Assembly (NCBI GenBank): GCA_028713125.1
Contig: JAQTOU010000001.1
Span: 671,032 to 735,031, forward strand
Direction of reading: 5' to 3'
Length of the DNA: 64,000 bases
Source of the DNA: Elusimicrobiales bacterium
Lineage (GTDB): Bacteria > Elusimicrobiota > Elusimicrobia > Elusimicrobiales > UBA9959
Shown here: piece after piece, positions 25,223 to 33,537 of the stretch
How positions within the stretch are numbered: the first letter of the stretch is position 1
Layout: the number at the start of each line of letters is the position of its first letter
Made by a program: the position numbers and the translations under genes
Notes under the pieces: model-generated
Database searches by the model: none
Told to the model about the DNA's origin: nothing
The model's input: only the letters and a program-made list of their open reading frames with translations

Positions 25223-25711
25223 TCAACGGTCAATGACATAGATAAGCCCCCGCTCCTTATCGAAGAAACTCCTGCTGCCGCTGTGGTTGTGGCGCGGAGA
25301 GCCAATGTCCACCGCGACGACATGCTTGAGGGAAGCGACATCCCACCATGGCGGGACGGGTTCCGAGCCGTACCAGAGGTCCTTGCCGGGGCCGGTCGAC
25401 ACATCCACTGTAACTTCGGGGGCGGGTGCGGAGAGCTTCAGAATGCGCGCGTCAAATGTGGCAGGGTCGGCCTGAACCAGAAAGTAGCGCTGGGAATCGA
25501 GCCAGCGAACGCCGGTGTAGGCGTGAAGGACCTTGTCTCCAGGCTCGAGCCTGATGTAGTCGCCGGCCGACTCGGGAGGGAGTTCCATGGCGCGGACGCT
25601 CAAGTAGAACCGGCCGAGGGCGAGCGCGAAGAAGCATACAAAGATGGCTGCGACATATAGCAGGACCTTTATGATGATGCCCCGCGCCCTGCTATTCTTT
25701 AGATCTTTCAT
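25223..25711 (-). CDS. Membrane-anchored hypothetical protein
   Basis: 162 aa, not recognised. One N-terminal membrane helix (about residues 12-34), the remainder a soluble, beta-rich domain (LEPGDKVLHAYTGVRWLDSQ, VTVDVSTGPGKDLWYGSE) probably on the outer side of the inner membrane. It has its own extended -10 promoter and a downstream terminator, so it is a single-gene unit between the metal transporter and the pilin-like gene. Confidence 0.75.
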   Translation of the reverse strand: MKDLKNSRARGIIIKVLLYVAAIFVCFFALALGRFYLSVRAMELPPESAGDYIRLEPGDKVLHAYTGVRWLDSQRYFLVQADPATFDARILKLSAPAPEVTVDVSTGPGKDLWYGSEPVPPWWDVASLKHVVAVDIGSPRHNHSGSRSFFDKERGLIYVIDR

Positions 25712-25753
25712 TTTGGTTTGACCGTTTTTTTACTCAATGAACCGCACGGTCTA

Positions 25754-25762
25754 ACTATACCA
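25754..25762 (-). promoter_or_regulatory. Extended -10 promoter (TTGTTTGGTATAGTT)
   Basis: TGG-TATAGT on the minus strand about 45 bp before the ATG at 25711. Immediately upstream lies an imperfect 11-bp hairpin (about 25770-25793) and T-rich sequence, the third copy of the hairpin-plus-promoter cassette. The remaining gap up to 25971 shows nothing else convincing. Confidence 0.6.
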
Positions 25763-25971
25763 AACAATATGGCCCCGGCAAACTGCCAGTGCCAATAGGA
25801 AAATCCCCCCCCGCTTGGACGGTTTCGAACTTATTTAAAGGGAATAGGGCATTCGACGGTCTAAATCACAATGTGAAGGTTACTAAGAGGCTCGGGAATT
25901 CGAAGGGAACCATTTAGCTATAGCAGGGATTATCCAGTATAATCTTAAACTCGATCTAACATCGCAAGAGA

Positions 25972-26670
25972 TCAGAGCCCGGCTTTTACGGCGATCCCGC
26001 ATGCAAAAATAGTAAACCCGGCCAGTGCGTGGGCATACCTTTCCATACGCTCCACCGGGAACAGACGCACCCCGCTCAGGAGCAGGAAAACAGTGATCAT
26101 CATTGTGGTTATGGTAACCGCAGAGAAAACAGCGGCCGCGGCCATCGCCTGCCCGAGACCGCTCTTCATAGCCGGGTACATAAGCACCGGGATGAGCGGC
26201 TCGCACGGGCCGAATATAAAAATAATGAAAAGCGCCCAGGGGGTTACCGAAGAGGTATTTCCGTGCACATGAGCGTGTTCGGTTTCATGCGGGTGCTCAT
26301 GAGAGTGCGGTGAAACCCCGTCATGAGAATGGAAATGCGAGTGCTTTTCGCCTTTTATCGCTTTCTTGATACCCCAGAGCATATAGGCCAGGCCGAAGGA
26401 CAGAAGCAGCCACCCCGCCGCGTCCCCTCGCAGGCCTTCAAGCCATTGCAGTTTTGAAACGGATGTCCCGAACGCAATACCTGCCAATCCTATAAGCACG
26501 GAACTTCCGACATGTCCCACGCCGCAGAGAAAAGTGACCGTAGCCGTTCTTGCCGCGGTCCAGTTCCTGGCTTTTGCAAGAGCTATAAACGGGACATAAT
26601 GGTCCGGCCCGAGCACGGTATGAATAAAACCCAGAGACGCAGCCGTAAGTAATATCGCGTTGTTATCCAT
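25972..26670 (-). CDS. UreH/NicO-like nickel or cobalt transporter
   Basis: 232 aa with about six membrane helices. The family metal-binding motif is at the start, GFIHTVLGPDHYVPF (H-x4-D-H). A cytoplasmic or periplasmic His-rich loop (about residues 115-145, HSHFHSHDGVSPHSHEHPHE) lies in the middle, followed by FIFGPCEPLIPVLMYPAM. Proteins of this group export or import Ni2+/Co2+. No urease or hydrogenase genes are in the window. Ribosome site AGGAGAGA. Confidence 0.85.
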   Translation of the reverse strand: MDNNAILLTAASLGFIHTVLGPDHYVPFIALAKARNWTAARTATVTFLCGVGHVGSSVLIGLAGIAFGTSVSKLQWLEGLRGDAAGWLLLSFGLAYMLWGIKKAIKGEKHSHFHSHDGVSPHSHEHPHETEHAHVHGNTSSVTPWALFIIFIFGPCEPLIPVLMYPAMKSGLGQAMAAAAVFSAVTITTMMITVFLLLSGVRLFPVERMERYAHALAGFTIFACGIAVKAGL

Positions 26671-26869
26671 TGCATTCTCTCCTGTAAAGCCTATAGTTGT
26701 ATTCTACATTTTGGACGCCGGAGTTATATTGATAGCCGCCTGGTCCTGCCTTGATTTTTCACATTAATGCTCAATACTGATAAACCAGGCAAGTCAGCTG
26801 ATCAAAAAAAGCCCCGCCGGGAATTCAGCGCCATCCCGGACGCGCGCCATAATATCGTAGAATTGGCTG

Positions 26870-27538
26870 ATGCCGGATCCCGAAGCCAGTTCAGTATCGA
26901 TGACGCAAAAGAGGATCTTTCTTGCGCCTCCTCCAAGGCAGGCGCCTCTGACGCTTAAACTCTCGGCCATCTGCGGGAACAGGTTCATGATCCTCGCCTG
27001 GCTGATCCCGGGGTTCGTGTTCTGCGGCGTCGCGCACAACCTGAAGAAGGCCGGGCTCCGAATCGAGCCCGGGATGACCCCCGGTCTTTTCGCCGTCTGG
27101 CTGGCGGCCTGGCTGTTCTTTCTCGGAGTCATCGTTTTCATGACCGCGAGGCTGGCCCGGTGGATATTGAGCAGCGACATCGACCTTCTCGAGCACGGAA
27201 TGCTCGCCCAGGCCGTGCTGAAGTCAAAGAAAGAAATACGCCTGCCGGGAGACGGCGGCCCGCTTTACCGCCTGATCTTTGATTATGACGCCGGCGGCAG
27301 GAAGTACCACACCGTAATGGACACCGCTTTCCCGAAAAGGCTGCTTGACGAAGCCGAGGAACCGGTCTTATATGATCCCCGGAAGCCCGCGAAGGCAATA
27401 TTACTGGATGAACTGCCCGCGCATATAGAACTGGACGGCGCAGGCACCATAAAACATAAGTACCCGTTCATGGGCTTTGTTTACCTTTTAATCCCCCTCG
27501 GCACGCTGGCCTGCATGGCGTATATGACGTGGAAATAA
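26870..27538 (+). CDS. DUF3592-like membrane protein
   Basis: 222 aa. Two N-terminal helices (about residues 40-58 and 72-95), a beta domain (AQAVLKSKKEIRLPGDGGPLYRLIFDYDAGGRKYHTVMDT and EPVLYDPRKPAKAILLDELP) and a C-terminal helix (about 203-220). This helix-beta-helix layout with VLYDP-x-(K/N)P resembles DUF3592 proteins of unknown function. No ribosome site is clear; an alternative ATG lies at 26900. It ends before a GTCCCGG/CCGGGAC hairpin (27550-27566). Confidence 0.72.
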   Translation: MPDPEASSVSMTQKRIFLAPPPRQAPLTLKLSAICGNRFMILAWLIPGFVFCGVAHNLKKAGLRIEPGMTPGLFAVWLAAWLFFLGVIVFMTARLARWILSSDIDLLEHGMLAQAVLKSKKEIRLPGDGGPLYRLIFDYDAGGRKYHTVMDTAFPKRLLDEAEEPVLYDPRKPAKAILLDELPAHIELDGAGTIKHKYPFMGFVYLLIPLGTLACMAYMTWK

Positions 27539-27582
27539 ATTACCCGGCGTCCCGGCCGCCGGGACTTAACGATATAAAAGCA

Positions 27583-27612
27583 GAAAAAAAATAAGGCCGC
27601 TTGCGCGGCCTT
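27583..27612 (-). terminator. Terminator after tRNA-Gln
   Basis: Stem AAGGCCGC/GCGGCCTT with a four-base loop; on the minus strand it is followed by TTATTTTTTT, 10 bp past the tRNA 3' end. Confidence 0.85.
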
Positions 27613-27621
27613 TAAATTTTT

Positions 27622-27692
27622 CTCCGGGACTAGGATTTGAACCTAGAAAAGAGGATTCAGAGTCCTCTGTGATACCGTTTCACCATCCCGGA
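27622..27692 (-). tRNA. tRNA-Gln (anticodon CTG)
   Basis: 71-nt cloverleaf on the minus strand: acceptor TCCGGGA/TCCCGGA, D arm GTGA/TCAC, anticodon stem GAGGA/TCCTC with loop CTCTGAA, T arm CTAGG-TTCAAAT-CCTAG. The 3' CCA is not encoded. The Gln family start (T1) fits. Confidence 0.95.
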
Positions 27693-27744
27693 ATAAATGT
27701 TATTATATATTTTTCGGGGCCAAAATCAAAATCTCGGGGGGATC

Positions 27745-29064
27745 TTGCACGAATTATACGCGGAAATCATCGTAATTTCCCTTATGCTCGTCTTTAACGC
27801 CGCCTTCGCGGCTTACGAGATGGCGCTGGCCTCGGTCTCGAAGCCGAGGATAAGGCATTTAAAGGAAAAGAACGTCCCCGGCTCCGCTTCGGCCCATTTC
27901 ATGAAGGAGAGGATGGAAGCGAGCCTCTCACTTATCCAGCTCGGCATCACCCTGGCCGGGATCATCGCGGCCGCCACCGGCGGCGCCGCGGTGAACGAAT
28001 ACATCTCCCCGGCACTGGCCGAACACCTCGCGCTTTCAAAAGCGACGGCCGAAATGCTGGGTCTCACTCTGTTCGTCGTTCCGCTCAGCTTCATCACGAT
28101 CACCTTTGGCGAACTTGTCCCCAAGGTTTTCGCCATAGAGAACAAGGAGCTAGTGCTACTCAGGTTCTCCCCCTTTTTCAAGGGCCTGTACCTGTTTGTG
28201 TACCCGGTCCTCCAGGTATTTGAAATGGCCATCAAGGCCGTAATAGCCGGAGCCAACGCGGTGCTTCCGGCAAGAAAGAACCACAATGAACACGCGGCGC
28301 TGTCCGAACTGAGGCAGGCTGCCGCCCAGGCCAGGGATGAAAGCCTTATCGGAAAGATGGAGGAGCAGATAGTGAACTCGGCGGCGGCGCTTTCGCTGCG
28401 CAAGGTGGAGGAACTGATCATCCCTGTCTCCGCCATTTCCTATATCCCCGCCGGCATGTCGCTTCACGAGGCCATGATCCGGGCCCATATGGACCTCCAT
28501 ACCCGCTTCCCTGTAACCCGGTGGGACGACAATCCAGACGAGATCATCGGGTATATTAATTTTAAGGATATAGTTAACGCGATGAAGATGCAGGCCAAAT
28601 CACCCGACGTAGCCGGGATCACAAGGCCCATCCACAAGATACAAGCGGGAACGCCCGTGCCCAGGGCCCTCGAGGATATGATCGCGAAGAGCATTCATAT
28701 GGCGGTAATCGCCTCGCCGGACGGAAAAATTCTCGGGCTGTTGACGCTGGAGGATATAATCGCCCAGCTGGTCGGGACCATAAAGGACGAATACGACCAC
28801 CTGCCCTCGTATCTTTATGAGGCCGGCGGCGGCCTGATGGCCGGCGGCGGCGCCGATATGGCGGAAATTTTGAGGAGACTGGACCTGAAGCCGGATACTG
28901 GCAATATCTCGCTGGCGGTCTGGGTGGAAAGACAGCTGAAGCGCCACCCGCGCGGAAGCGAGCTCCTGAAGCACGGCCAGGTAAGGATACTGGTGAGAAA
29001 GACCCGCCGGCACAAAGTCTCCGAAGCCTTTATAAGAAAACTCCCCCCGACGCACGCTATATAG
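27745..29064 (+). CDS. CorC/HlyC-type CNNM-CBS membrane protein
   Basis: 439 aa from a TTG at 27745 preceded by GGGGGG (27735-27741); an ATG at 27697 opens the same frame but has no ribosome site and abuts the divergent tRNA. Residues about 1-190 form the CNNM membrane domain (FVVPLSFITITFGELVPKVFAIENKE), followed by a CBS pair (about 225-345: HTRFPVTRWDDNPDEIIGYINFKDI and MAVIASPDGKILGLLTLEDII) and a C-terminal CorC_HlyC domain (from about 370). Relatives take part in Mg2+/Co2+ homeostasis and efflux. It probably sits in the inner membrane. Confidence 0.92.
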   Translation: MHELYAEIIVISLMLVFNAAFAAYEMALASVSKPRIRHLKEKNVPGSASAHFMKERMEASLSLIQLGITLAGIIAAATGGAAVNEYISPALAEHLALSKATAEMLGLTLFVVPLSFITITFGELVPKVFAIENKELVLLRFSPFFKGLYLFVYPVLQVFEMAIKAVIAGANAVLPARKNHNEHAALSELRQAAAQARDESLIGKMEEQIVNSAAALSLRKVEELIIPVSAISYIPAGMSLHEAMIRAHMDLHTRFPVTRWDDNPDEIIGYINFKDIVNAMKMQAKSPDVAGITRPIHKIQAGTPVPRALEDMIAKSIHMAVIASPDGKILGLLTLEDIIAQLVGTIKDEYDHLPSYLYEAGGGLMAGGGADMAEILRRLDLKPDTGNISLAVWVERQLKRHPRGSELLKHGQVRILVRKTRRHKVSEAFIRKLPPTHAI

Positions 29065-29116
29065 TAAAATATACCTCGTCCGAACCGCCCGACGCGCCTG
29101 CGAAGGGCTCCCTGAT

Positions 29117-29188
29117 CGGGGCATGGTGAAATGGTTCTCACGCGTGCTTTGGGAGCATGAGTTCCGAGTTCGATTCTCGGTGCCCCGA
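29117..29188 (+). tRNA. tRNA-Pro (anticodon TGG)
   Basis: 72-nt cloverleaf: acceptor CGGGGCA/TGCCCCG with discriminator A, D arm GTGA/TCAC, anticodon stem CGTGC/GCATG with loop TTTGGGA, T arm CCGAG-TTCGATT-CTCGG. C1 and A73 fit bacterial tRNA-Pro. CCA is not encoded. Confidence 0.95.
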
Positions 29189-29190
29189 TC

Positions 29191-29925
29191 TTACTTCCTT
29201 TTTTCAACCTGCTTCTCCGCAAGGAATTTCGCGAGGCCGCGCTTTATCGCGGCACCCACCGCTTTGCGGAACTCCTCGTCGAGCAGGACGGCCCCGCTTT
29301 TCTCTATATCGCCTATCTCGAGGAGCACCCTGTAGCGCGCCATATTCACGTTCTCGTCTATGCTGTAAAAACCCAGGCGCCCGGTGGCGGCGCAGCGGTA
29401 GTCGTTGCGGCCGGTGGTGCTGTCCAGGTGCGTGCCGCGGTTTTCCAGGTCCGTGGCGCGGGCTATTTCCTCGATAAGGATATTCGAAAGCCTGCGGTTC
29501 TCCTCCATCAGAGGGTCCCCGTCGTGGATATAGCCCCATAGGGCGTGCCGGCCGGTGCCCGAATTATTATGCACGCCGATAAAAACCAGCGGCAGCAGCG
29601 CGTTCGAGTGCGCCAGCTCCCAGGCGTAGCCGGAGAGCTTCCCTCCCTCGAGGGCGGAAGTGTGGGCGATAAGGGTGTTGGTCCCGGTGTCACCGTGATG
29701 CAGGCCGGGCTGGGGGTAGCTCCAGACCTTGTGCTCGTCGAAGCGGGGCGGCTCGCTCATCGCGTACTGCACTATGGCATCGCATGTGAGGGCTTCATTG
29801 TATTTAACGCCGGTATCCCTCTGGTGGGAAGGCTGGAAAACGACTACCGGTTTGACTTCGGCCGCCAGGCAGAATGCGCCGCCGGGGACAAAGGTCGCGA
29901 GCGCCAGCATTAAAAGTAACTTCAT
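29191..29925 (-). CDS. Secreted N-acetylmuramoyl-L-alanine amidase-like protein
   Basis: 244 aa with a signal peptide (about 1-21). It resembles the zinc amidase_3 fold: VVVFQPSHQRDTGVKYNEA in place of the usual DPGHGG-x-D ... E, IGVHNNSGTGRHALWGYI (IHxN block), and LLEIGDIEKSG (the catalytic Glu near the end). The first metal ligand appears as PSH rather than PGH, so it is a divergent member. It probably acts on peptidoglycan in the periplasm. Three bases separate its start from the PAP2 gene's stop, so it ends a three-gene envelope operon. Confidence 0.75.
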   Translation of the reverse strand: MKLLLMLALATFVPGGAFCLAAEVKPVVVFQPSHQRDTGVKYNEALTCDAIVQYAMSEPPRFDEHKVWSYPQPGLHHGDTGTNTLIAHTSALEGGKLSGYAWELAHSNALLPLVFIGVHNNSGTGRHALWGYIHDGDPLMEENRRLSNILIEEIARATDLENRGTHLDSTTGRNDYRCAATGRLGFYSIDENVNMARYRVLLEIGDIEKSGAVLLDEEFRKAVGAAIKRGLAKFLAEKQVEKRK

Positions 29926-29927
29926 AA

Positions 29928-30710
29928 TTAAAAGCTCAGGATGGCTGCCGCCCCGGAGTAACCGGAGGAATAGACCGGCAAGAGCATAGCGGAAGGGGCG
30001 CCGCTTTTCGTTTTTTTAGCGGCCACCCAGCGTCCGACAGCCGTGCCTATGGCCGCCCCGGCCAGGACGTCCGACGCCCAGTGCTTGTCCGCGTAAACGC
30101 GCTGGAAAGCCACGCTTGAAGCCAGCGTATAGGCCAGAACTTTCACCCCCGTCGACTCCGCCCTGGCGGCGAACACCGAGGCCACCGAAAAAGCGCTGAC
30201 CGTATGGCCTGACGGGAAAGAGGTGCGGGCCGTCTTGAATTTGAAAGGCGTGAACCGGCGCTTGCCGTCCTCCGTATAAGGCCTGGCGCGCCCGACAGTA
30301 TACTTGAGCAGAGTACCCGCGGTATTGGCCGCCAGGAAAGATTCGGCGGCGAGCAGCGCGGTATCCTGCATATACGGATCTTTAAGCAGCAGGCCCAGAC
30401 CGCCGTAAGCGGCCACGATGGCCGCGTCATAGCCGCCATTGCCCAGCTTCTCCGCGCTCCTGGAGATATCGTCGTTCAGTTTGGACCTGTTCTTAAGGAA
30501 GCCATGCCTCAATTGCCCGTCCAGGGAATAAAGCGCCAGGCCGCCGGCGGTCACCGCGCCGATCGCGGGGAGGTCCTCTTTACTTATCCGCGCTGGTGAA
30601 GAGACGACCCTGCCCATGGAGGACAGAACTTCCCCGGCAAAACCCGCGGCCGCGGAGCGAGAAGGGCAGAGCAGGAGAAAAGCAAGCGTTAAGCCGCGGT
30701 GAAGATTCAT
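29928..30710 (-). CDS. PAP2-family membrane phosphatase
   Basis: 260 aa. An N-terminal signal or anchor is followed by the three PAP2 motifs: KYTVGRARPY (K-x6-RP), FPSGHTVSAF (PSGH) and RVYADKHWASDV (R-x5-H-x3-D). Members dephosphorylate phosphatidate, undecaprenyl-diphosphate or similar lipids at the outer face of the inner membrane. It overlaps the upstream glycosyltransferase gene by one base (TAATG), suggesting that both serve one lipid-linked or envelope pathway. Confidence 0.88.
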   Translation of the reverse strand: MNLHRGLTLAFLLLCPSRSAAAGFAGEVLSSMGRVVSSPARISKEDLPAIGAVTAGGLALYSLDGQLRHGFLKNRSKLNDDISRSAEKLGNGGYDAAIVAAYGGLGLLLKDPYMQDTALLAAESFLAANTAGTLLKYTVGRARPYTEDGKRRFTPFKFKTARTSFPSGHTVSAFSVASVFAARAESTGVKVLAYTLASSVAFQRVYADKHWASDVLAGAAIGTAVGRWVAAKKTKSGAPSAMLLPVYSSGYSGAAAILSF

Positions 30711-31501
30711 TATCGTTTACCTCCGTAGAATATCTTAAGCCGGGCGGGGTCCTTTATCGCGCTGAAAGGGCCGCGCAGGAAACTGAAGAGCTCCAGGAAG
30801 AACTCCCCGGCGCCGTACATCCTGAATTTCCTGGCCGAACTGACATGCCGGGCCGTCGTTATTATTTTAAAGCCAAGGCCCTTCGCGGCACCCCAGCGCT
30901 TGAGCGCCTCTGAAAGTTCAATCTCCTCGGCGGCGTAAAGCCAGGGGTTGAAACCGCCGAGCGCGACAAAAGCGTCGCGGCGGCAGAAGATATAAGAGCC
31001 GGCCGCGAGTTTGAAGACGCGGGAGATAGAGTTCCAGAGCCAGGTCAGCGCGGCGCCCCAGGCGGGCGGCGGCGGGTCGAAGGCCACCAGCGCCCCACCG
31101 CCGCAGCAGGCGCCGGTTTCAATAAGGCGCAGCGTTTCCGCGAGGGTCGCGGCGGACAGGCGCGAATCAGCGTCGATAAATATCAGCCAGTCTCCGGAAG
31201 CCGCGGCCGCGCCGCGGTTGCGCGCGCCCGCTATCCTGTTGAGCGGCTCGAAAACAGTTTTAATTCCCTTCCCGGCGGCCAGGGCCGCGGTTCCGTCCGT
31301 GGAATTATTATCGCAGACTATAAGCTCATACTCATCCCCCGATAACGTCATAGAGGAGGAACTATATTGTCCCGTTCCGTTTTGCACGGAACAGGACCCC
31401 TGCCCGCCGGTCTGGGCCGCAAAGGCCGCCCGGGCGCTGTCTATGCACGCGCCGAGCAGTTTTTCCTCGTTAAAAGCCGGGATCACTACGGAGACTTTCA
31501 T
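30710..31501 (-). CDS. Family 2 glycosyltransferase
   Basis: 263 aa, GT-A fold: KVSVVIPAFNEEKLLGACIDS at the N-terminus, YELIVCDNNSTDGTAALA, NRGAAAASGDWLIFIDADSRL (metal-binding DAD), and a C-terminal acceptor region with GGFNPWLYAAEEIELSEAL. Acceptor and sugar are unknown. It is the first gene of the operon with the PAP2 phosphatase and amidase-like protein, and is divergent from the peptidase gene at 31587. Confidence 0.9.
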   Translation of the reverse strand: MKVSVVIPAFNEEKLLGACIDSARAAFAAQTGGQGSCSVQNGTGQYSSSSMTLSGDEYELIVCDNNSTDGTAALAAGKGIKTVFEPLNRIAGARNRGAAAASGDWLIFIDADSRLSAATLAETLRLIETGACCGGGALVAFDPPPPAWGAALTWLWNSISRVFKLAAGSYIFCRRDAFVALGGFNPWLYAAEEIELSEALKRWGAAKGLGFKIITTARHVSSARKFRMYGAGEFFLELFSFLRGPFSAIKDPARLKIFYGGKR

Positions 31502-31586
31502 TACCGTTAATTATAGAATAATATATATCGGCCCAAATTCATTTTTTGGTAGGATAGAGAATATCACTCAACTATGGACGCCTTAC

Positions 31587-33521
31587 GTGAAAATCTCGAC
31601 AGCGTTTATTGCAGCCCTTCTGCTTATGCCGGCTCACGCTAAAGCAGCCTCCACGGAGGCTCTCGCGCCGCGCTCCTGGACCCTGGTCCATTTCCTGCCC
31701 GGGGATTTCAAGGATTCACGCGCGCAGAACCTGGCCCCGGCCGTTTTCCCGGCCGGAGCCTTCATCGTGGAGGATTCGAGCCGCACCGCGGTCCTCACCT
31801 CGTCGCAGCTCGACGCCGTCTTCCCTTTCGACGAACTTCTTATCTCCGCGGACGCCGTCTTCCCCGGCGGCGGCGGGCTCGAGGCCGAGGCGCAGGTCAA
31901 AACAGCAGAAGGGTGGAGCCCCTGGTTCAGCTTCGGGCACTTTAACCCGGCCGGCGGCGGGATAAGCTCCGCGCCGCAGGAAAACGCTTTCGGCAGCCTT
32001 GAAATAGACAAGCTCAAGCTCAAGAAAAAGGCTTCGGCTCTGCGCTACCGGATAACTTTGACCCCGGCCGGAGGAAAGCCGCCGGTGCTGCGCCTCGCCG
32101 CAGTTTCGTACACCGACTCGGGCGCCACTTATTCCGCGGCCGAAGCCGCCTCCAAGCCCGCCGGTTTCAAGGCGCTGAAGGTCGCCATGCCGCGCCGGTC
32201 GCAGATGATGCAGCAGGTAAATTATGCCGGCGACATCTGCAGCCCCGTCTCGCTCTCCATGGCCCTCTGCGGCCTGGGCCTGCGCGCGGAGCCGCTCGAA
32301 ACCGCCGAAGCCGTGCTCGACTCCGCCCAGAATATCTACGGCAACTGGTTCTTCAATACGGCCCACGCCGGGGCGCTTGGGCTTTACTCCTTCACGGCGC
32401 GCCTGAATTCCCTGGAAGAGGCCCGCTCCTTCATGCAGGCCGGCGCCCAGGTGGTGGCGAGCGTCACCTTCGGTCCCGACGAACTTAAGAATTCTCCCCT
32501 CAAAAAAACCAAGGGGCATTTGCTCGTCCTTGCCGGCTTTACCGCCAAGGGCGACGTTATCGCCAACGACCCCGCCGCTCCCGACGAACAGACCGTGGAA
32601 CGCATCTACGACCGCGCCCAGTTCGCCCAGGCCTGGCTCAGGAACAAGTACGGGACCTCCTACATAATCGCGAAGGACCTTAACAAGTTCCTCGCGGTCA
32701 AGGAAAGGTTCGCCGAATTTTATTCTATGCCCCCAGGCCCCGGCGAGCACCCAAAACTTATCGAGAGCCAGCTCCTTTTCAACGAGCGTGTGGAGCTCCT
32801 GGAAGTTTCAGGGCCCTGGGCCCGCGCGAGGGCGGCCGAGCAGGAGAGCCTGCTCCCGGATAAAAAAACCCTGGCCCCCTACGAGGGCTGGCTCCAGCTC
32901 GAAAACCTCGCTTTCAGCTTTCCCGCGCCGAATACGGCCGTAGTAAAGACCAAGACCGCCAAGTCGGGCGGCGTCGAGCTCTCGCTCGGAGTAAGACTGC
33001 GCGTCATACACGGCCAGGGCGGCGCGCGCGCTTTCCCCCCCTCCGGCCCGGCGCTGAACATCGCCGAAAAGGACCTCGGCCCGCTGCCGCAAAAGCCTTC
33101 TCCTTCGGCCTTGCGCCCCGGCATACTGAATACGGCCAGGTTTTTCCTGGGCGACAAATATTACTGGGGCGGGCGCAGCGCCTGGGGGATAGACTGCTCC
33201 GGCCTGGTCAATCTGGCCTACCGCGCCTGGGGCCTGGAGCTCCCGCGCAACGCGGACGACCAGTACGCCGCTTCCAGGAGCGTCAGCATGGAGAACCTGA
33301 AGCCCGCCGACCTGATCTTCTCGGCCGAGGCCTCCAAGCCCGGCCTGATAAACCATGTGATGCTTTACGCCGGCGGCGGAAAGCTGATAGAAGCGACGGG
33401 CGACACCAATTCCGTGCGGGAGATCTCCTTCGCTGAAAAATTCGGGACCGACTTCAAGAAAGCAAAGAACGGCATGGTGGCCGGCGGAAAAAAGATCTTC
33501 TTCAGAAAAGTCATAAACTAG
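31587..33521 (+). CDS. Secreted bifunctional C39-like/NlpC-P60 cysteine peptidase
   Basis: 644 aa from the GTG at 31587, which gives a clean signal peptide (KISTAFIAALLLMPAHAKA); the frame remains open upstream inside the divergent glycosyltransferase but has no support. After a beta-rich region comes a Peptidase_C39_2 domain (about residues 200-370: NYAGDICSPVSLSMAL with the cysteine, TKGHLLVLAGF with the histidine, ANDPAA with the aspartate). A C-terminal NlpC/P60 domain (about 515-640) has YYWGGRSAWGIDCSGLV and NHVMLYAGGGKLIEAT. It probably cleaves peptidoglycan peptides in the periplasm. It is 16 bp ahead of the binding-protein gene. Confidence 0.9.
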   Translation: MKISTAFIAALLLMPAHAKAASTEALAPRSWTLVHFLPGDFKDSRAQNLAPAVFPAGAFIVEDSSRTAVLTSSQLDAVFPFDELLISADAVFPGGGGLEAEAQVKTAEGWSPWFSFGHFNPAGGGISSAPQENAFGSLEIDKLKLKKKASALRYRITLTPAGGKPPVLRLAAVSYTDSGATYSAAEAASKPAGFKALKVAMPRRSQMMQQVNYAGDICSPVSLSMALCGLGLRAEPLETAEAVLDSAQNIYGNWFFNTAHAGALGLYSFTARLNSLEEARSFMQAGAQVVASVTFGPDELKNSPLKKTKGHLLVLAGFTAKGDVIANDPAAPDEQTVERIYDRAQFAQAWLRNKYGTSYIIAKDLNKFLAVKERFAEFYSMPPGPGEHPKLIESQLLFNERVELLEVSGPWARARAAEQESLLPDKKTLAPYEGWLQLENLAFSFPAPNTAVVKTKTAKSGGVELSLGVRLRVIHGQGGARAFPPSGPALNIAEKDLGPLPQKPSPSALRPGILNTARFFLGDKYYWGGRSAWGIDCSGLVNLAYRAWGLELPRNADDQYAASRSVSMENLKPADLIFSAEASKPGLINHVMLYAGGGKLIEATGDTNSVREISFAEKFGTDFKKAKNGMVAGGKKIFFRKVIN

Positions 33522-33537
33522 CTCACCGGGAGACAAA

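Noticed and set aside
31011..31586. N-terminal extension of the C39/NlpC protein
   Set aside because: It lies inside the divergent glycosyltransferase gene; the GTG at 31587 begins a proper signal peptide.
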